A DNA stretch of 64,000 bases. Origin: Schauerella fraxinea (GTDB lineage Bacteria > Pseudomonadota > Gammaproteobacteria > Burkholderiales > Burkholderiaceae_B). Under the pieces are notes generated by a model. That model worked only from the letters and a program-made list of their open reading frames with translations. It had not been told where the DNA came from and did not search any database. The translations under genes were made by a program, and so were the position numbers. This document shows positions 19,065 to 27,928 of the stretch, piece after piece. The DNA lies in assembly GCA_030849965.1 (NCBI GenBank), contig JAVDKL010000001.1, forward strand, positions 1,098,554 through 1,162,553, given 5' to 3'. Each line of letters begins with the position of its first letter. Within the stretch, counting starts at the first letter, position 1.

Positions 19065-20675
19065 TCAATCCTCCTCGACCTGAGCCGTGACGATGACGAC
19101 GGTGGTGTGCCGCGCTTGCCCCAGTTTGTCTTGCCCGCCGGCCAACAGCGGTACGCGATCACCCAAGCGACTGCGCGATGCATCGGCTTCGTCACGCTCG
19201 AATCCAGAAATCACCATCGGTTGACCGGGACGCAAGGCCACCTGCTGCACCGTGCCGTTGCCGTCCACGCTGATCTGCTGCAATTGCATCGGGGTGTCGC
19301 GATGGCCGAACGTGACGGTTTTGAGCGGTTGCGCAACGGTGTTGTCATAGGCGACCGACAACAGGATTTGACCGTCATCTTGCACATCGGGCACCAGGGT
19401 CAACAGCGACCCCACCGTCTCTTCCTTTTGACTGACCGAGGTCTGCGGGGCATTGCTCAGCGAATTTGCCGTGCCGCTGACCGCACTCACGGTTTGCACT
19501 TGATCGATATAAGTGAACGTATTGCGCACGGCATGAGTGACCGGTCGGCGGTTGAGCGTCATGACGGGAATGCTGCTGTGACGCCGCACACTGCCCATTT
19601 CGCTCAACGCCGACACAATGGCTTCGGAGCCGCGGAACAAGCCCGCACCCAGCGAGGCGCCGAGCGTTCCCGCCTGCTGCACGGCGCCTCCCGGCATGAG
19701 CGCCGTGGCGCCCGCGCGGCCGGCGGCATACACCAGACTCCAGTCGATCGACTGATGCGCGTCGCGCTTGAGCGTCACGGTGAGCTCTTCGAACAGCAGG
19801 CGTACGCGACGCGTGAGTACGCGGTTTTCGCGCTCAAGGAATACGGCCACGCGATTCAAGGCGGGCGGCGTATCGGTGACGACGATGGCACCGCCCGCAC
19901 CCGCTTGCGCCGCCACCGTGCCGGCGCGGGTAAGGAAGGGCTCGATCCGCGCGCGTACGGCGTCGAGCGTGTCGTGCGCGGCCAGCGTCAAAGCGGTGTT
20001 CGAGGTGTTGTCGAACCCGCCCGTCCCTTGCCGCGCCGACCGCCCTAACCGCGCATCCGCGCTGGCGCCCAGGGTCAGCGCACGCACGGTAAACACGCGC
20101 GTTTCGGTGCGGTAGAAAACGATATGGTCGTCCGCGTAGCGCCAATGCACGTCGAGCTGCGCCGCGATGCGATCGAGCACTCGCGGCAACGGCTGCGGAC
20201 CTTGGTCCAACGCGGCGGTCATCGCGGCGTTGAGCGTGACGGTTGGACTCCCCTGAAGCCGCGGCAGAAACGTTTCCGGCGGCAATAGCGCCTCGGGCGC
20301 GATGCGTACCGGAATACCCGTGGCGCGCATGATGCGTTCGGCCAGTTGCGGCAGACGGACTTGCCCGCCTGAAAACATCAGCGTGGTATCGACGCGTGCG
20401 CGCAATGCAGACGGCAGCGTCACGTCGCGCGCCAACGGTTGCGGCCGGCCAGCGAGCCAAGGCAGCGCGACGTCCTGGCTTGCACGCCGTATCGCAGGAT
20501 CGGTCAATCCATCGCGAAAATCCGCATGCGCCGATTGCACTGTGCGCTCATCGCGAGCCACCTCCGCGCGTCGCTGCAGAAACTCCGCCGCGCTGATGCA
20601 ACCGGTGAAAGTGAACGCCGAAAGGATGGTCGCCACTGGAAGTCGGCAGCGTGACCATGAGAAGGCAGTGTTCAT
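19065..20675 (-). CDS. pilN: Thin-pilus outer-membrane secretin PilN (lipoprotein)
   Basis: A 536-residue secretin that would form the outer-membrane pore for the pilus. The lipobox SAFTFTGC places the lipidated cysteine at residue 26. An STN-like domain follows (VRLPQLAERIMRATGIPVRIAPEAL), then a ring domain (GAIVVTDTPPALNRVAVFLERENRVLTRRV) and the secretin beta-domain with TLVPDVQDDGQILLSVAYDN. It ends VIVTAQVEED, typical of PilN. ATG at 20675 overlaps the preceding stop (ATGA), and the open frame further upstream is in the wrong phase relative to any family residue. Confidence 0.9.
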   Translation of the reverse strand: MNTAFSWSRCRLPVATILSAFTFTGCISAAEFLQRRAEVARDERTVQSAHADFRDGLTDPAIRRASQDVALPWLAGRPQPLARDVTLPSALRARVDTTLMFSGGQVRLPQLAERIMRATGIPVRIAPEALLPPETFLPRLQGSPTVTLNAAMTAALDQGPQPLPRVLDRIAAQLDVHWRYADDHIVFYRTETRVFTVRALTLGASADARLGRSARQGTGGFDNTSNTALTLAAHDTLDAVRARIEPFLTRAGTVAAQAGAGGAIVVTDTPPALNRVAVFLERENRVLTRRVRLLFEELTVTLKRDAHQSIDWSLVYAAGRAGATALMPGGAVQQAGTLGASLGAGLFRGSEAIVSALSEMGSVRRHSSIPVMTLNRRPVTHAVRNTFTYIDQVQTVSAVSGTANSLSNAPQTSVSQKEETVGSLLTLVPDVQDDGQILLSVAYDNTVAQPLKTVTFGHRDTPMQLQQISVDGNGTVQQVALRPGQPMVISGFERDEADASRSRLGDRVPLLAGGQDKLGQARHTTVVIVTAQVEED

Positions 20676-21640
20676 ACGGCCGCCCCCGTGTCGCGACGCG
20701 GCTGGCAAGCGCGCGCATGCGGCACCACACGCAGCACCTTGTTGCTGTAGAAGCATGGTTGGACCGGCCGTTCGGCGAGTTCGGTGGCCGCAAGCAATGC
20801 GCGTACGGCGTCCTTGAAGTCGCCGTCGAAGAGCGCCGTACCGGCGACGGGAATGTCGACATCGACGGCCCAATGTTGGGGATCGAAGGTCCATCCGGCC
20901 AGACCCGCCCAGCGCGTCAAGCCGCCACGTAACGTGACATCCTCGGGCCCGATGCGGAAACGCGCGCCGACGGGCGTGGCAGCGGTAGCCCCGCCGCGAT
21001 GCACGGCATCGGGCGACGCCGAGGCGGGCCGCACCGCATAGGGGCTGACCGCAGAGGGGCTTACCGGTAAGCGAGGCCCAGCATCGGGAGACATTGCTGC
21101 GGAATGAGCTGTAGCGGATTGCTCAGCAGCGGCCACCGCACGGCCCGATGTATCCCCAGCGACCTGTGGGCCTTGCCCTACCAATGGGCGATGCGTCAAC
21201 GCTGCATGATCGGATGCGCCTAATGCCGACGATGCCTGCGCCATCGGCATCGCCGATCCACCTTGCAAGGCGCCGGCATTTGCAGCGATACGATCGGCAT
21301 ATGCTCGAAGCGTGCCGCCCTGGAAGACCAGGCCCGCCCACTGGCCCGGAACGACGATGTAGGGCGGGTGACGCCGGTACGGCACGGCGCGCACACCCGC
21401 GCCACGGCCCGAAAAAATGGCAGGGACCGCTTGTTCGGGCGCGAACTGCAGCCACACATCGCGGCCATCGTCGAAAACCTGCAGCGGCGCCACCCGCCGA
21501 TCGCCGGATAAACGCCAGTCGAAGTTGGGCGCCCCGGCCAACGGCGGGGCCATTTCAGACGTTGCCCCGCCATCGCTCCAGGCCGACGACGCGCACCCAG
21601 AGATCGACACCATCCCGATCGCAAGCAAAAAAAACCTCAC
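20672..21640 (-). CDS. pilL: TcpQ/PilL-like lipoprotein with a VirB9-like segment
   Basis: About 322 residues if GTG at 21640 is the start; GGAGAAG lies just upstream and gives a compact lipoprotein signal, MRFFLLAIGMVSISGC, lipidated at cysteine 16. An ATG at 21661 is the alternative. Residues about 42-85 (PLQVFDDGRDVWLQFAPEQ, then PYIVVPGQWAGLVFQGG) resemble the C-terminal domain of VirB9/TrbG proteins. A Ser/Ala/Pro linker follows. The last ~95 residues resemble the TcpQ domain (TLRGGLTRWAGLAGWTFD, FDGDFKDAVRALLAATEL), with a cysteine pair near the end. TcpQ stabilises the secretin; PilL has that domain. The gene is first in the operon, and its start lies in a strong hairpin. Confidence 0.72.
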   Translation of the reverse strand: MRFFLLAIGMVSISGCASSAWSDGGATSEMAPPLAGAPNFDWRLSGDRRVAPLQVFDDGRDVWLQFAPEQAVPAIFSGRGAGVRAVPYRRHPPYIVVPGQWAGLVFQGGTLRAYADRIAANAGALQGGSAMPMAQASSALGASDHAALTHRPLVGQGPQVAGDTSGRAVAAAEQSATAHSAAMSPDAGPRLPVSPSAVSPYAVRPASASPDAVHRGGATAATPVGARFRIGPEDVTLRGGLTRWAGLAGWTFDPQHWAVDVDIPVAGTALFDGDFKDAVRALLAATELAERPVQPCFYSNKVLRVVPHARACQPRRDTGAAV

Positions 21641-21700
21641 GCCACTTCTCCGGCAACGCATTCCGAAACTGGAATGCCGAAACCGAATGGTGGCGTGAGG
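21627..21700 (-). terminator. Nested hairpin plus U8 tract overlapping the start of the pilus operon
   Basis: In the minus-strand transcript an 11-base arm (21700-21690, CCTCACGCCAC) pairs perfectly with GTGGCGTGAGG (21645-21635), directly followed by eight U residues (21634-21627). The 44-base loop contains a second perfect 7-bp hairpin (GCATTCC / GGAATGC). The likely GTG start and its Shine-Dalgarno lie in or beside the right arm. It may end the upstream transcript or attenuate the pilus operon. Confidence 0.7.
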
Positions 21701-21775
21701 CGGTCGGCCTAACTAGACTGACTTATACGAACGGACAATCGCGCAACGCACGTTATCCGATCGATCGAGCGATGC

Positions 21776-23098
21776 TTAACGCGGCAAGTTCTTGGCGCGT
21801 GCTTGCACGTTGTTCAACGCAGCCATCGGCGGCGTCTTGCCTTCGAAAGCGTCGTCGAGTTCGCGGTCGATCACGGGCTGGATACGCTCGTAGTTGGCCA
21901 TGCGGAAACCGCGCTCATTGGCCGTGGGATTGTCACGCATCGAAGCGATGACGGCTTGCGCGCCCGGCACCTTGCTGTAGAACGACACGTCCGAAGCACG
22001 GAACGCCGCATCGGTCAGGGGCAGGAAGCCCGTGCGCTGATGCCAGGCGGCAGCCACGACAGGCTTGGAGAGGAACGCCAGGAAGCCGGCGGTTGCCTTC
22101 TCTTCGGCTTGCGGACGGCCATCCATGGCCCAGAATGCCGAACCGCTCACGAACGGACGACCGCCTTGCTTGGTGGCCTGGGCGTAGAACGGCAACGGTG
22201 CCACGCCGAACGACAGACCGCGCTTGGCATTGAACTCGCCGAATGCACCTGAACCGGACGTCAGCACGGCGCATTCACCGCTGGTGAAGGCCTTGTCGGC
22301 TTCGCTACCCGAAGTGTGCTTGGTGAAGAGCAGCGAGCGCTTCCAGCTCACCATCAGCGAGATGTGACGCATGTACAGCGTATCGAACTGGAAGTTCGAG
22401 GCCACCTTGCTCACCGTCAGGCCATTGGCGTTGGTGGTGTAGGTCTGGTTGTTGATCGGCGCCAGATTTTCGATGTGCACTTCGACCTGGTCGCTGGTGG
22501 CGTACGGGCAGTCGCTTTGCGCCACGTCCCGCAGCTTGAGCAATTCGCCCTGAAGATCCTGCCACGTGCGCGCGGGCGCCTTCACATCCAGACCAGCCTT
22601 CTTGTAGAGGTCGGTGTTGTAGAACATGACGGGAATTTCAGCCATGAACGGGAACGCCAGCAAGCGGCCTTTCGCGTCCTTGGTGAAGCTCGCGGTGCCC
22701 GGGAGGAACCAGTTCAGGTCCTTGATCGGGTATTTGGCCAGCAATTCGTAAAGCGGCAGAACGGACTTGTGCTCGGCGACCACTTCGGGCGAGTGATTGT
22801 CTTCGAACTGCACCAGGTTGGGCGCTTTCTTGGCGCTGATCGCGGCACGGGTTTCCGACTGCAGCGCTTGCTGCGTGGGGAAGGCGCGGGTCTTCACGAC
22901 AACATCGCTCTGGTCGCTGTTGTATTGCTTGACCACCTTGTCGAATTCCGCCTTGTTGGTATCGCTAAGCGAATGCCAGACTTGGATTTCGGTCGCTGCC
23001 TGTGCCGCAGATCCGGCGGCAAGAGCAACACCTACTGCGCATGCATACCGAACGGCGAGCATGGTACGGGACGCGCCCGACAACAGAAATTTTTTCAT
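21776..23098 (-). CDS. Orphan ABC transporter substrate-binding protein, UgpB-like
   Basis: A 440-residue family 1 extracellular solute-binding protein. The signal peptide (AVRYACAVGVALAAGSAAQA) is followed by TEIQVWHSLSDTNKAEFDKVV. VMFYNTDLYKKAGLD, SGSAFWAMDGRPQAEEKATAGFLAFLSKP and WHQRTGFLPLTDAAF resemble the glycerol-3-phosphate binder UgpB. No permease or ATPase gene accompanies it, so its transporter must be assembled from elsewhere. ATG at 23098 is favoured over the GTG three codons upstream. It follows dadA by five bases, so the two are probably cotranscribed. Confidence 0.85.
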   Translation of the reverse strand: MKKFLLSGASRTMLAVRYACAVGVALAAGSAAQAATEIQVWHSLSDTNKAEFDKVVKQYNSDQSDVVVKTRAFPTQQALQSETRAAISAKKAPNLVQFEDNHSPEVVAEHKSVLPLYELLAKYPIKDLNWFLPGTASFTKDAKGRLLAFPFMAEIPVMFYNTDLYKKAGLDVKAPARTWQDLQGELLKLRDVAQSDCPYATSDQVEVHIENLAPINNQTYTTNANGLTVSKVASNFQFDTLYMRHISLMVSWKRSLLFTKHTSGSEADKAFTSGECAVLTSGSGAFGEFNAKRGLSFGVAPLPFYAQATKQGGRPFVSGSAFWAMDGRPQAEEKATAGFLAFLSKPVVAAAWHQRTGFLPLTDAAFRASDVSFYSKVPGAQAVIASMRDNPTANERGFRMANYERIQPVIDRELDDAFEGKTPPMAALNNVQARAKNLPR

Positions 23099-23103
23099 AA
23101 ATC

Positions 23104-24360
23104 TCACAAACCGAGAAAAGGAAATTCAGGCTCGGGCCGTCGTCCGGACAGGAGATCGGCCAATGCCCGACCCGAACCTGCGCCCATCGTCCAGCCGAGC
23201 GTGCCGTGACCCGTATTGAGATACAGATTGGCGATGCGCGTCCGGCCGATAAGCGGCACGTTCGAAGGGGTGGTCGGGCGCAAACCCGACCAGTAACGGA
23301 CGTCTTCGACATTGAAGGCGTCGGGAAAAAGGGTACGTGCGTAGTCGAGCATCGACGCGCAACGGCGCGCGTCGAGCGCACGGGAGTAACCGGAAAGCTC
23401 TGCCGTGCCGGCGAGGCGAAAGCGATCGCCAAAACGCGACATGACGAGCTTGTGCGAACTATCGCTCAAGCTCACGGTGGGCGCGAGCGCACCGGCGCGC
23501 ACCGGCAAGGTGAGCGAATAGCCTTTGGCGGGATAAACCGGCACGCGCAAGCCCAGCGGTCTCACGAGCGCGGGGCTGCCCACACCCATGGCCACGACAA
23601 AGGCGTCGGCCTCGCGGCTGCCGAATGCACCGTCGGCACCGATCGTTTCTACCGCGCGAATCTGCCCGCCCTCTGGAATGAGTCGCGTGACCTGTGTGTC
23701 GAACTGAAAATCGACACCGGCGCGCGTGCAATGATCGGCCAGGGCAAGGGTGAATTTGTGGACGTCGCCGCTCTCGTCATCGGGCGTGAAGTCGCCGCCG
23801 ACGATGCTGGACCGATGGGGCCCCAGCGCCGGTTCGAGCGCGACGACTTCGTCGGGTGAGACCACGCGCCGGTCGATGCCCAGGTCGCGCATGATGCCGC
23901 CACCGCGTTGCGACGCTTCGAAGGCCGCCGCATCGCGGTAGAAATGCAGGATACCGCGCTGCACTTGGTCGTACTCGAGGCCCAGCTCGCTGCGCATGGC
24001 GCGCAACGTGCTGCGGCTGTACTCGGACAGCCGCACCATGGCGCGCAGATTGGGTTCGAACCGGCCGGGCAGACATTCGCGCAGAAACTGCAGCCCCCAA
24101 GCCCATTGCCGCGCATCCAGCCGCGGACGAAACACCATCGGCGCATCGTCGCGCATCATCCAGCGCAGCAATTTGAGGGGCGCGCCCGGGCTGGCCCAGG
24201 GCTCGGCATAGGACACGGAAATCTGCCCGCCGTTGGCGAAGCTGGTTTCCTGGGCTGGGCCCGAGCGGCGATCGATGACGGTAACGTCATGGCCGGCGCG
24301 CGACAGCCACCATGCTGTCGATACGCCGATTACGCCGCTGCCAAGAACCACAACCCTCAT
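23104..24360 (-). CDS. dadA: FAD-dependent D-amino-acid dehydrogenase (DadA type)
   Basis: A 418-residue flavoprotein of the DAO family. The N-terminal dinucleotide-binding motif is VVVLGSGVIGVSTAWWL, followed by TVIDRRSGPAQETSFANGGQISVSY. The C-terminal FAD contacts are LRPTTPSNVPLIGRT and LNTGHGTLGWTMGAGSG, all close to DadA. It would oxidise D-amino acids to 2-oxo acids and pass electrons to the respiratory chain. The usual alanine racemase partner is not adjacent. ATG at 24360 matches the family N-terminus; the longer open frame upstream has no matching residues. Confidence 0.9.
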   Translation of the reverse strand: MRVVVLGSGVIGVSTAWWLSRAGHDVTVIDRRSGPAQETSFANGGQISVSYAEPWASPGAPLKLLRWMMRDDAPMVFRPRLDARQWAWGLQFLRECLPGRFEPNLRAMVRLSEYSRSTLRAMRSELGLEYDQVQRGILHFYRDAAAFEASQRGGGIMRDLGIDRRVVSPDEVVALEPALGPHRSSIVGGDFTPDDESGDVHKFTLALADHCTRAGVDFQFDTQVTRLIPEGGQIRAVETIGADGAFGSREADAFVVAMGVGSPALVRPLGLRVPVYPAKGYSLTLPVRAGALAPTVSLSDSSHKLVMSRFGDRFRLAGTAELSGYSRALDARRCASMLDYARTLFPDAFNVEDVRYWSGLRPTTPSNVPLIGRTRIANLYLNTGHGTLGWTMGAGSGRALADLLSGRRPEPEFPFLGL

Positions 24361-24510
24361 GCCCGACCGACTCCAAGACGCTTGCCGGCGGTTACAGTCG
24401 CCAGGCCAAAACGGGCGCCGCAATCGACGCCGATCGGGCAGTGTACATCGCCGCTCAACCGCCCGGCCGTGCCCCGCGCAAGCACGCGGGCCGGGCGTTG
24501 CAGGGCCGCA

Positions 24511-25551
24511 TCAGGTCGCTGCGAGATCGGCCTGCGACGTGAAGGCATCGGCGAAAAATTCCGCCTCGGGCAAACCGCGTTGGGCAACGAATTCGCGCCG
24601 CGCAGTGTCGACCATGATGGGCACGCCGCAGGCATACACCTGGTAGCCCGACAGATCGGGGAAATCAGCCATGACGGCTTCGTGAACGAAACCGGTGCGC
24701 CCGTGCCAGCCATCTTCCTGCAGGGCATTGGAAATCACCGGCACATACGTCAAATTGGGCATCGTGTCGGCCCAGGACTGCGCCATGGCGCTCATATACA
24801 GATCGTTGGGGCGGCGGCCGCCCCAATACAGGTGCACCGGGCGGTCGATGCCCAGATGCGCCATATGTTCGACGATGGCCTTGATCGGCGCGAAGCCCGT
24901 GCCGCTGGCCAGCAACACGATCGGTTTGTCGCTATCTTCGCGCAGGAAAAACGAACCGAACGGGCCCTCGAGACGCAGGATTTCGCGTTCTTTCATCTGC
25001 GTCGTGCCCGCCCCGAACACGTGATCCGTGAAGCGGCCACCCGGCAAATGACGCACATGCAGCTCGAGCGGGCTGCCCGAGTGCGGTGCGCCGGCCATCG
25101 AGTAACTGCGGCGCGCGCCGTCCTTCATGATGATTTCGACGTACTGGCCGGCGTAATACCGGAACGGGTCGGCGGCCGGCAATTGCAGCTTGAGGATGGC
25201 GACGTCGTCGGTCATGCGCTCGAGCACTTGCACGCGTGCGGGCAGCTTGCGGATCTGGATATCGGTGGCCAGCCGCACCTGCGGTGCGTCGATCACCATG
25301 TCGGACTGCGGCTTGGCCTGGCAGAACAAGGTGAAGCCGGCGGCGAGATCCTCGGGGCCGAGCACCTGGGCCGGATGCGGACCGGCATCGAAGTCGCCGG
25401 ACACGACGCGGCCCTTGCATGACGAACACGCGCCGTTGCGACAGCTATAGGGCAGGACGATGCCCGAGGCCAACGCGGCGTCGAGCAGCGTTTGACCGGG
25501 TTCGGCAGTGAAGTGGTGCTGGCTGGGCTGAACGGTGACCTGGAAGCTCAT
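24511..25551 (-). CDS. Ferredoxin/flavin reductase (CDP-6-deoxy-glucoseen reductase-like, 2Fe-2S + FAD + NAD)
   Basis: A 346-residue electron-transfer protein. An N-terminal plant-type [2Fe-2S] domain has CRNGACSSCKGRV with a fourth cysteine in FCQAKP. An FAD domain follows with RRSYSMAGAP, and an NAD(P)-binding domain with VLLASGTGFAPIKAIVEH, LYWGGRRPNDLYM and VYACGVPIMV. This domain order matches AscD-type CDP-6-deoxy-delta-3,4-glucoseen reductases, a name widely used for betaproteobacterial members with no sugar-deoxygenation context. No deoxysugar genes lie nearby, so its electron acceptor is unknown. It is a single gene, 150 bp upstream of dadA. Confidence 0.85.
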   Translation of the reverse strand: MSFQVTVQPSQHHFTAEPGQTLLDAALASGIVLPYSCRNGACSSCKGRVVSGDFDAGPHPAQVLGPEDLAAGFTLFCQAKPQSDMVIDAPQVRLATDIQIRKLPARVQVLERMTDDVAILKLQLPAADPFRYYAGQYVEIIMKDGARRSYSMAGAPHSGSPLELHVRHLPGGRFTDHVFGAGTTQMKEREILRLEGPFGSFFLREDSDKPIVLLASGTGFAPIKAIVEHMAHLGIDRPVHLYWGGRRPNDLYMSAMAQSWADTMPNLTYVPVISNALQEDGWHGRTGFVHEAVMADFPDLSGYQVYACGVPIMVDTARREFVAQRGLPEAEFFADAFTSQADLAAT

Positions 25552-25683
25552 AATGGCGATGCGTAGTGCCTGCGAACGGCAATGGATTCGAATAGCCTGC
25601 CATTCTATTATCTAATTCGGCTGGGGACGAACCGGCACGGGCCAAGCCGGTGCCCCCGAGGTGCGCGCCCGCCACGGCGCGCC

Positions 25684-26547
25684 TCAAAAATCGTAGATGA
25701 CCTCAACGGCGTCGCCCACCCGCAGCACGGCCCCTGCCGGCGCGTCCACAATACCGTTTTCACCAAAAATCACGCCGCCCTCCTGCTGCCGATACGCCGC
25801 GAGCGTTGCCCCCGGCTCGGTATGCACGCTGGCGTCGCGCGGGTCTACATTTGGAATGCCGCAGCGCGCGCACGGTTTGACGAAGCCCAACCGAATGTCA
25901 CCTACGCGCAAGAGCGCGATATTGTCCTCGTCGAAGGCGTCCAGACCGCTGACGACGATATTCGGCCGAAACCGGTCCATATCGATGTCGGCATGGCCGG
26001 CGGCGCGCAAGCGGCGGTTGACGTCGTCCAGCGATGCCTCGTTGGTGACGAGCAGCGGAAAACCGTCGGCAAAGCCGAAAGCGTTGGCCTCCGGCATGCC
26101 CGAGGCGTCCTCGTCATGGTTGTCGATCCAGGCGCGCACGCGAGCAGGATCGGCCAGACGTTGCGCGTGCGGATGTACCCGCACCAGTGTGCAGGGCACG
26201 TGCAGAAATTCCGAACACCACGCGGCGGCTTCGGGCGAATCGTTTTGCGCGTCGAGCGTTTGCGAAAACACCGCGACCTGGCGCGGCTCACCGCGCGGCA
26301 CATTCAAGGGCACACGCAAGGTGGGCATGCCAGGGGCGTCGAGCACCAGCGCGTCGGCCTCGATTGCGGTTTCAATCAACGCCATGCGCGGATAGGCGCG
26401 CTGGGTCATGAAGCCGGCCCCATCGGCCACGATCATCCATTGACGATCGTGCTGCAGGCCCGCCACGCCGATGGCCGCGGCATCCAGACGGATACCGGCG
26501 CAGGACTTGATGGGATAGATATACAAACGCGAGACGGCAATGGACAT
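25684..26547 (-). CDS. MOSC-domain molybdenum cofactor sulfurtransferase-like protein (YcbX/mARC family)
   Basis: A 287-residue protein with an N-terminal MOSC beta-barrel (YIYPIKSCAGIRLDAAAIG) and a C-terminal MOSC domain. RPNIVVSGLDAFDEDN and CARCGIPNVDPRDA are conserved; the last contains the cysteine that coordinates molybdenum in this family. Members such as YcbX reduce N-hydroxylated compounds with an electron-transfer partner. The 2Fe-2S reductase gene 130 bp downstream could supply electrons; this is inference. ATG at 26547 (MSIAVSRLYIYP) fits the family start better than the codon 12 residues upstream. Confidence 0.88.
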   Translation of the reverse strand: MSIAVSRLYIYPIKSCAGIRLDAAAIGVAGLQHDRQWMIVADGAGFMTQRAYPRMALIETAIEADALVLDAPGMPTLRVPLNVPRGEPRQVAVFSQTLDAQNDSPEAAAWCSEFLHVPCTLVRVHPHAQRLADPARVRAWIDNHDEDASGMPEANAFGFADGFPLLVTNEASLDDVNRRLRAAGHADIDMDRFRPNIVVSGLDAFDEDNIALLRVGDIRLGFVKPCARCGIPNVDPRDASVHTEPGATLAAYRQQEGGVIFGENGIVDAPAGAVLRVGDAVEVIYDF

Positions 26548-26746
26548 GGCGAAGCCCGTGAAAATGGCGCGATAGCGGCGCAAACGAAACGATTCCGCGC
26601 ATCATGCCTGATCGCCAAGATCACGCCAAGATCGCGGTGCCAAAATTGCGTGGCCGGGGGTTGCGCCCGATCAGCCCCATCGATCACGGCCCGGTAAAGC
26701 CCCTCGCCTTATGGCGTCGTTTGTTGACTTGTCACCAGACAAAATA

Positions 26747-26770
26747 AAACCCCGACTACGGTCGGGGTTT
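26747..26770. terminator. Terminator of the ectoine operon
   Basis: A perfect 10-bp stem (AAACCCCGAC / GTCGGGGTTT) with loop TACG lies about 70 bp after the ectD stop. A T-rich run follows it on the minus strand. Confidence 0.92.
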
Positions 26771-26839
26771 GGGTGCCGCGCAATCGCAGCAATCGCTTCG
26801 AAGACGTCAGCGCAGGCATGCACTGCACACGCGTCGTTC

Positions 26840-27763
26840 TCAGCTTACGATCTTGAGCGAGTCGAGCGGCGTAAGCGCTTTGAAACTCTTGCGATGCGCG
26901 ATGTGCTCGGGCCGCGGGTCCAGGCCGTATTTAGGCGCGTTCAACGTGTTCTCGACGCTGTTGTACACCATGAACACATTGGCGCGGGGCCACGGCGAGA
27001 TATTGCCGTTAGAACCGTGCATGGTGTTGCAGTCGAAAAACACGACCGAACCGGCTTTGGCCGTGATCGGGGTAATACCGCCCTGCTCCACGAGCAGTTG
27101 CAGGCTAACCGGATCCGGCACGCCGTATTCCTGCTTCTTGAGCGAATGCTTGTAGTTTTCGTCGGGCGTTTCGCCCACGCACGAAATGAATTGGCGGTGC
27201 GAGCCTGGCACCAACATCAACGGTCCGTTGCAGGCGTTGTTGTCGGACAGCAGGATCGAGCAGCTCAGCGCGCGCATCGAGGGCATGCCATCTTCCACGT
27301 GCCACGTTTCGAAATCGCTATGCCAATAGAACTCTTTGCCCTTGAAACCCGGCTTCATGTTGGCACGCGACTGATGCACGTACACCTCGGATCCGAGGAT
27401 CTGACGAGCGACATTGACCAATCGCGGATCGCGAGCCAAACGCGCAATGATCGGGCTCAACACATGCACCATGAAAATGGAGCGCACGGCATTGCTGTTG
27501 GGTTCAGTGATGGACTCTTCGCGGCGAACGATCGCCGGATCGCGCGTCATGCGCTCGACTTCGGTCGACAACGCGCGCACTTCCTCTTCGGGGAACAGAT
27601 CCTCAAGCAACAGAAAACCATTGCGGTCGTACGAATCGATCTGCTCGCTGGATACGCCATCGGCATAGGTGCCGCCACCATAGACGACGGGATCCTGACG
27701 CGAAATGATCGCGGAGCCGCGATCGGTACGTGATGCATATGGATCTTTTGCAGTTGAAATCAT
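26840..27763 (-). CDS. ectD: Ectoine 5-hydroxylase
   Basis: A 307-residue non-haem iron, 2-oxoglutarate dioxygenase that converts ectoine to 5-hydroxyectoine. The iron ligands are seen as WHSDFETWH (His and Asp) and the distal His in NTMHGSNGN. The family signature FYWHSDFETWHVEDGMP and the 2-oxoglutarate arginine region SPWPRANVFMVYN are present. GGGAGGT precedes the ATG. It is the last gene of the operon, 165 bp after ectC, a larger gap than between the other genes. Confidence 0.97.
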   Translation of the reverse strand: MISTAKDPYASRTDRGSAIISRQDPVVYGGGTYADGVSSEQIDSYDRNGFLLLEDLFPEEEVRALSTEVERMTRDPAIVRREESITEPNSNAVRSIFMVHVLSPIIARLARDPRLVNVARQILGSEVYVHQSRANMKPGFKGKEFYWHSDFETWHVEDGMPSMRALSCSILLSDNNACNGPLMLVPGSHRQFISCVGETPDENYKHSLKKQEYGVPDPVSLQLLVEQGGITPITAKAGSVVFFDCNTMHGSNGNISPWPRANVFMVYNSVENTLNAPKYGLDPRPEHIAHRKSFKALTPLDSLKIVS

Positions 27764-27928
27764 AAAGCTACCTCCCTATCTTCTGGGCCGTTAAAACCGT
27801 TCGGCCCGGCTTCGAACATGCTTGACCGCGCTCGCTTTGCCGGCAGGGCAAGGTCGGTCGGACAAGTCGGTGTTCTCATCAACGGTCCGAGGCGCGACAC
27901 GCACCCCGGAAACTTGTCGCCTGGGGCG

